DNA of 17,910 nucleotides from Actinomycetota bacterium (GTDB lineage: Bacteria > Actinomycetota > Acidimicrobiia > Acidimicrobiales > Microtrichaceae): assembly GCA_018268735.1 (NCBI GenBank), contig JAFDWA010000007.1, positions 1-17,910 on the forward strand, given 5' to 3'. Positions within the stretch are counted from its first letter, which is position 1, and every line of letters starts with the position of its first letter. The notes beneath the pieces are model-generated. The model had not been told where the DNA came from, ran no database searches, and worked only from the letters and a program-made list of their open reading frames with translations. Of this stretch, positions 14,271-17,910 are shown piece after piece. The position numbers and the translations under genes were made by a program.

Positions 14271-16049
14271 GTGACCGCCGCCGATCAACCCGCCTCCGTC
14301 CCCGCTGCTGGTGTGACATCGACCGCCGATGTGGCAGCGACGTTCTGCGCGACGCTGCTCGACGAGTGGCGTCACCTCGGCCTGTCCGATGCCGTGGTCG
14401 CGCCCGGCTCGCGGTCCACGCCGCTCGCACTCGCGACGGCCGAGGCGCCCGCCGTGCGCGTCCACGTCGTGCACGACGAGCGCTCCGCCGCGTTCACCGC
14501 GTTGGGGCTGGGCATCGCGACGGGGCGACCCGCGCTGGTCGTGTGCACCAGCGGCACCGCGGCGGCGAACCTGCACCCGGCGGTCGTCGAGGCCCACCAG
14601 GCCGCGGTGCCGATGCTCGTCGCGACCGCGGACCGACCTCCCGAGCTGCACGGCGTCGGCGCACCGCAGACGATCGACCAGCGCCACCTGTACGGCACGG
14701 CGGTGCGCTGGTACTGCGAGCCGGGCGTCGCTGCGGCAGCTGGGGCCGGGACGTGGCGTGAGCTGGCCCGTGACGCCTGGTCGCGGACGCTCGGGGTCAC
14801 CCCCGGCCCGGTGCACCTCGACCTCGCGTTCCGTGAGCCGCTGATCGGCACGAGCGGGGAGCTGCCGCGGCGGGAGCCCACGTCGTCGGCCACGTCGGCT
14901 CCGGGAGCCGCGTGGGGGCTCGTCGACGAGGAGCTGGGCCGACTCGCTGCCGCGCTGTCGGGCCGTCGCGGCATCATCGTGGCCGGTGCGCGCACCGCGG
15001 TGTGCGACGACGACGCGCAGGCCGTGGTGTCGCTCGCCGAACGCCTCCGCTGGCCGGTCCTCGCCGACGGCCCCTCGGGCTGTCGGCTCGAGCACACGAA
15101 CGTCGTGTCGACGGCCGACCAGGTGCTGCGCCACGAGGGGCTCGCCGGTGCCCTCCGTCCGGAGGTCGTGTTGCGGATCGGCGGCCTGCACGCATCGCGG
15201 ACCCTGTCGGAGTGGTTGGCGGGGGCCGACGCGCTGCAGTTGGGCGTCGACCGCTTCGGTGTGGTGCCGGACCCCGATCGGGTGCTGGGGAGGTCGTTGC
15301 CCGCCGACCCGGCGACCTTGTGCCGCCAGCTCGCGCAGGCGGTCGCCGAGCCTGCACCCGATGGCTGGATCGACCGGTGGCGGGCGGCCGAGGTGGCCGC
15401 GACGACGGCGCTGGCAGTGGCGATGGGGCCGGGCGGCGCGGTGACCGAGCCGGTGGCCGCGCTCGAAGCGCTCGCCGCTGTCCCCGACGGCGGCGTGCTC
15501 GTCGCCTCCTCCTCGATGCCGGTGCGCGACCTCGAGTGGTTCGCTCCGCCGAGGGCGGGGATCCGCACGGTCGTGAACCGTGGCGCCAACGGCATCGACG
15601 GGGTGACCTCCACCGCAGTCGGGGTCGCGCTGACGTGGACGCCCACGATCCTCCTCACCGGTGACGTCGCGTTCCTCCACGACTCGAGCGCGTTGATCGG
15701 CCTGACCAGGCGCGGCGTCTCGCTCGTGGTCGTGGTCATCGACAACGACGGCGGTGGGATCTTCAGCTTCCTGCCCCAGGCGGAGCGCCTCGACGCCGAG
15801 CGGTTCGAGCTGCTCTTCGGCACGCCGCACGGCGTCGACGTGGTCGCGCTGTCGGAGTCGCACGGGGTTCCGGCCGAGCGCGTCGGCAGCCGCGCTGGGC
15901 TCCGCGCGGCGTTGAACGGCGCGGTGGCGCGTGGTGGTGTCCGTGTGATCGCCGTGCGAAGCGACCGTCGGGAGAACGTCGAGGTGCACCGCCGACTCGG
16001 CGACGCGGTGGCGAACGCGATCGATGCCGCGGGTATCGTCGAGCCGTGA
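14271..16049 (+). CDS. menD: 2-succinyl-5-enolpyruvyl-6-hydroxy-3-cyclohexene-1-carboxylate synthase
   Basis: A 592-residue thiamine-diphosphate enzyme. MenD joins isochorismate and 2-oxoglutarate, releasing CO2, to make SEPHCHC. Conserved elements: VVAPGSRSTPLALA (42-55), HDERSAAF with the cofactor-activating Glu70, VCTSGTAAANLHPAV, TADRPPELHGVGAPQTIDQ, and the C-terminal ThDP site from GDVAFLHD (Gly464-Asp465) to DNDGGGIFSFLPQ (491-503). Length and domain order (Pyr, central, PP) are complete. GTG 14271 is chosen because it lies about 40 residues before PGSRST, as usual for MenD; no Shine-Dalgarno is visible. The gene diverges from the MenH-like gene and its stop overlaps the next gene (TGATG). 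It should be cytosolic and work directly with the isochorismate synthase encoded to the right. Confidence 0.96.
   Translation: MTAADQPASVPAAGVTSTADVAATFCATLLDEWRHLGLSDAVVAPGSRSTPLALATAEAPAVRVHVVHDERSAAFTALGLGIATGRPALVVCTSGTAAANLHPAVVEAHQAAVPMLVATADRPPELHGVGAPQTIDQRHLYGTAVRWYCEPGVAAAAGAGTWRELARDAWSRTLGVTPGPVHLDLAFREPLIGTSGELPRREPTSSATSAPGAAWGLVDEELGRLAAALSGRRGIIVAGARTAVCDDDAQAVVSLAERLRWPVLADGPSGCRLEHTNVVSTADQVLRHEGLAGALRPEVVLRIGGLHASRTLSEWLAGADALQLGVDRFGVVPDPDRVLGRSLPADPATLCRQLAQAVAEPAPDGWIDRWRAAEVAATTALAVAMGPGGAVTEPVAALEALAAVPDGGVLVASSSMPVRDLEWFAPPRAGIRTVVNRGANGIDGVTSTAVGVALTWTPTILLTGDVAFLHDSSALIGLTRRGVSLVVVVIDNDGGGIFSFLPQAERLDAERFELLFGTPHGVDVVALSESHGVPAERVGSRAGLRAALNGAVARGGVRVIAVRSDRRENVEVHRRLGDAVANAIDAAGIVEP
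16034..16039 (+). promoter_or_regulatory. Candidate -10 box TATCGT inside the end of menD
   Basis: TATCGT lies within the last codons of menD, 6 nt before GTG 16046 and 9 nt before ATG 16049 of the next gene. This fits a leaderless internal promoter, but the hexamer is also ordinary coding sequence (Gly-Ile-Val), so support is weak. Confidence 0.25.
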
Positions 16050-17053
16050 TGGATGACGTCAGCTCGGAGTCGGCCGCCGATGGCGAGTTCGACGGACCTC
16101 CGATCGTCGAGATCGTCGAGGCGATCCGCCGGGAGGGCGCTCCGGTGCCCCGACGCGTCGGACAGAGCGTGCTCGGCGACGGTCGCCTGCTCGGCTGGGC
16201 GGAGTACGGCCACCCCGACGGTGACCCGGTGCTGTGGTTCCACGGGACGCCCGGCGCCCGGAACCAGGTGCCGCCGAGCATCAACCAGGCGGCGTTGCAG
16301 CAGGGCTTCCGGGTGCTCACCGTGGAGCGGCCCGGGACCGGTGTCTCGACCGATCACCGCTATCGCCGCGTCGCCGAGTTCGGTCCGGACATCGAGTCCC
16401 TCGTCGACGACCTCGGCCTCGACCGCTTCGCGGTCGTCGGGCTCTCTGGCGGTGGTCCCTACACGTTGTCGGTCGCACACCACCTGCCTGATCGGGTGGT
16501 GGCAGCGAGCCTGCTCGGTGGACTCGGCCCGACGCGTGGGCCCGACGCCGTGTGGTCCTACACGCGAGCGTTGCGCTTCGTCGCCCCGGCGTTCGAGGTC
16601 ATCCGCTCCCCGGCCGGGGCAGCGCTGGCCGGTGTCATCGACGCGCTGGCCCCGGTCGCGGACCCGGTGTTCTCGGCTTACGTGGCCTTGCTCGGCTTCG
16701 CCGACAAGCCCGTCCTGCGGGACCCCCAGTTCAAGGCGATGTTCCTGCAGGACCTCCTCGACGCCCACCAGCTGCGCTCCGTCGCGCACGACATGGCGCT
16801 GTTCGCACGGCACTGGGGCTTCACGCTCGACGAGGTCCGGCCGCCGGTCGTCGTGTGGCAGGGACTGAACGACACGATCGTTCCGCCCAGCCACGGACAC
16901 CACCAGGCGTCACGCCTGCCGCGTGGAGAGCTGCGCGTCCGGCCGGGGGAGGGGCACTTCGCCGGCTTCGCGGACGTCGCAACGGTCCTGCATCGCCTGC
17001 GTGAGGTGTGGGCCGGCGAATCGGTCGTCCCGGTCGACGCAGGACCGTCCTGA
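16049..17053 (+). CDS. Alpha/beta-fold hydrolase, function unknown
   Basis: A 334-residue alpha/beta hydrolase with VLWFHGTPGARNQ (oxyanion loop), VERPGTGVST, the nucleophile elbow VVGLSGGGPYTL (Ser133), VWQGLNDTIVPP (probable acid Asp) and GEGHFAGF (catalytic His). About 45 polar N-terminal residues precede the core. The RPGTG and SGGGPY features match generic lipase/esterase-like hydrolases rather than MenH. ATG 16049 overlaps the menD stop as TGATG; GTG at 16046 adds one residue and is also possible. Placement after menD suggests co-transcription, but the protein need not act in menaquinone synthesis. The stop codon lies in the first copy of a 16-bp tandem repeat. Confidence 0.85.
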   Translation: MDDVSSESAADGEFDGPPIVEIVEAIRREGAPVPRRVGQSVLGDGRLLGWAEYGHPDGDPVLWFHGTPGARNQVPPSINQAALQQGFRVLTVERPGTGVSTDHRYRRVAEFGPDIESLVDDLGLDRFAVVGLSGGGPYTLSVAHHLPDRVVAASLLGGLGPTRGPDAVWSYTRALRFVAPAFEVIRSPAGAALAGVIDALAPVADPVFSAYVALLGFADKPVLRDPQFKAMFLQDLLDAHQLRSVAHDMALFARHWGFTLDEVRPPVVVWQGLNDTIVPPSHGHHQASRLPRGELRVRPGEGHFAGFADVATVLHRLREVWAGESVVPVDAGPS

Positions 17054-17101
17054 CCGACGACCGTCCTGACCGACGACCGTCCTGACCGACGACCGTCCTG
17101 A
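17043..17101. repeat. 16-bp tandem repeat over a stop codon
   Basis: The unit GACCGTCCTGACCGAC occurs at 17043-17058, 17059-17074 and 17075-17090, followed by a partial copy through 17101. The first copy contains the hydrolase stop TGA (17051-17053). Further TGAs follow at 17067, 17083 and 17099, so all three frames are closed. The three full copies are identical, indicating recent expansion. Confidence 0.95.
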
Positions 17102-17116
17102 TCCGGTTCGGCTCAG

Positions 17117-17130
17117 GCGGAGCGCTCCGC
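17117..17130. terminator. Perfect palindrome between convergent genes, possible terminator
   Basis: GCGGAGCGCTCCGC is a perfect 14-bp palindrome directly after the menF stop (17131-17133, - strand) and 64 nt after the hydrolase stop. As RNA it could form a 5-bp stem with a GCGC loop. There is no T-tract, so a terminator role is tentative; a dimeric protein-binding site is another option. Confidence 0.3.
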
Positions 17131-17910
17131 TCAGACCCGTGTGAGAGCGCTGAGGACCGACTGCGCCTTGGAGCGGGCCTCCTCCAGCTCCGCAGCGGGA
17201 TCCGAGCCGTCGACGACGCCGACGCCGGCGAACACCCGGGCGGTCCTGGCGCCCTCGTCGAGCTGAGCGCCACGGATGCCGACGCCGAACACGCCGTTGC
17301 CGTCGGCATCGACCCAGCCGACGGGACCGCCGTAGCACCCCCGGTCGGCCTCCTCGAGCTCGGCCTGGACGCGAGACGCCGCGGCGCGGGGCCAGCCGCC
17401 GACCGCGGGCGTGGGGTGCAGCGCAGCGACCAGTTCGAGCACCGACGGCTCAGGGCGGCTCAGCCTGCCCTCGACGAGCGTCGCGAGGTGCTGCACCGGT
17501 CCGGCCGCCACGACCGACGGCACGGGTTCCGCGTCCAGGTACGAGCACCAGGGCAGCAGGGTCTCGTGGACCATGTCGATCGTGATCTGGTGCTCGACGC
17601 GGTTCTTCTGGGAGCCGAGGAGCTCTCCGGCCCGGCGAGCGTCCGCGTCGGGGTCCCCGGCTCGGGGCAGCGTGCCGGCCATCGGGTGGGCACGCACCAC
17701 GTCGCCGATCCGCGACACGAGCAGCTCCGGCGTCGCGCCGACGAACCCGTCGACGGCGTACGCGAACGCACTGGGCGACAGCGCGCGCAACCGGTGCAGC
17801 AGCGCCATCGCATCGAAGGGACCGTCGGCGGTGACGGTGATCTCCCGAGCGAGCACGACCTTGGTCAGCTCGCCGGAGGCGATCCGGGCCGTCGCGGCGG
17901 CGATCGTGCG
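17131..17910 (-). CDS. menF: Isochorismate synthase, C-terminal part (5' end outside window)
   Basis: The - strand frame is open from the right edge to TGA at 17131-17133, giving 260 codons of a chorismate-binding enzyme. Isochorismate synthase converts chorismate to isochorismate, feeding MenD. Family signatures: IASGELTKVVLARE (frame running past 17856 to the edge), FVGATPELLVSR, HPMAGTLPR, KNRVEHQITID, LHPTPAVGG, YGGPVGWVDADG and FAGVGVVDGSDPAAELEE. The AxHPTPAVxG and YxGPVGW patterns are typical of isochorismate synthases (MenF/DhbC/EntC) rather than anthranilate synthase. A GTG at 17854-17856 is not the start, because KVVLAR would be split. Roughly 150-190 N-terminal residues must lie outside, judged from family length. 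The gene converges on the hydrolase gene. A siderophore-type role is less likely next to menD. Confidence 0.93.
   Translation of the reverse strand, partial: RTIAAATARIASGELTKVVLAREITVTADGPFDAMALLHRLRALSPSAFAYAVDGFVGATPELLVSRIGDVVRAHPMAGTLPRAGDPDADARRAGELLGSQKNRVEHQITIDMVHETLLPWCSYLDAEPVPSVVAAGPVQHLATLVEGRLSRPEPSVLELVAALHPTPAVGGWPRAAASRVQAELEEADRGCYGGPVGWVDADGNGVFGVGIRGAQLDEGARTARVFAGVGVVDGSDPAAELEEARSKAQSVLSALTRV

Noticed and set aside
14372..16903. 843-codon - strand open frame opposite menD
   Set aside because: It is antisense to menD, which is unmistakable. Its translation is Arg/Ser/Thr-rich low complexity with no domain, as expected of a GC-rich shadow frame.
17043..17101. Iteron-like origin or operator
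   Set aside because: Head-to-tail 16-bp repeats resemble iterons, but there is no replication-initiator gene and no AT-rich segment, and the first copy lies within coding sequence.
17117..17130. Strong intrinsic terminator
   Set aside because: The palindrome is perfect, but the loop is minimal and no T-tract follows on either strand, so it is listed only as a tentative terminator.
17131..17856. Complete menF starting at GTG 17856
   Set aside because: The frame continues to the window edge and encodes the conserved KVVLAR segment across that codon, so the gene is truncated by the window rather than short.

Overview
This is a high-GC, gene-dense chromosomal segment. GTG starts are common, and TANNNT boxes sit directly in front of several start codons, which suggests leaderless mRNAs. 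Together with the gene content this points to an actinobacterium; Acidimicrobiia would fit, but that is inference. I see no rRNA, tRNA, CRISPR array, transposase, phage gene or integration site. No stretch over 300 bases lacks a gene, and most junctions are under 30 bp or overlap.

Left part (1-3521, + strand): the tail of an unrecognised protein, a nitroreductase-like flavoprotein, and an HAE3/MMPL-type RND exporter of about 830 residues. Middle-left (3558-10668, all - strand), in transcription order: a GH1-like glycosidase, menE, a two-domain VOC protein, a GlxA-type AraC regulator with a DJ-1/PfpI domain, a free-standing DJ-1/PfpI (isonitrile hydratase-like) enzyme, and a thioredoxin-fold DUF255/YyaL protein. 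The first three overlap by 8 and 11 bp and look like one translation-coupled operon. The regulator and the PfpI enzyme form a second unit.

Right part (10696-17910): on the + strand, a pore-loop (K+-channel-like) membrane protein overlaps by GTGA with a small two-TM bacterial PH-like protein, followed by menA. A MenH-like hydrolase on the - strand converges on menA and overlaps it by 43 bp. Diverging from the MenH-like gene is menD, followed by a second alpha/beta hydrolase. Converging on that hydrolase is an isochorismate synthase (menF) cut by the right edge.

Taken together, the window carries menF, menD, a menH candidate, menE and menA, which is most of the classical menaquinone route from chorismate. 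They lie in several short transcription units on both strands rather than one operon. menC, menB and the final methyltransferase are not in view.

The most distinctive non-coding signals are two. First, two tandem repeats (13-bp and 16-bp periods) each contain the stop codon of the gene they follow and place TGA in all three frames at convergent gene ends. Second, a recurrent 10-mer close to ACCGTAGCGT sits 6-9 nt before start codons. In two divergent spacers it provides overlapping -10 boxes on both strands. No clearly new multi-gene system is visible; the non-coding signals and the odd menE operon are the best leads.
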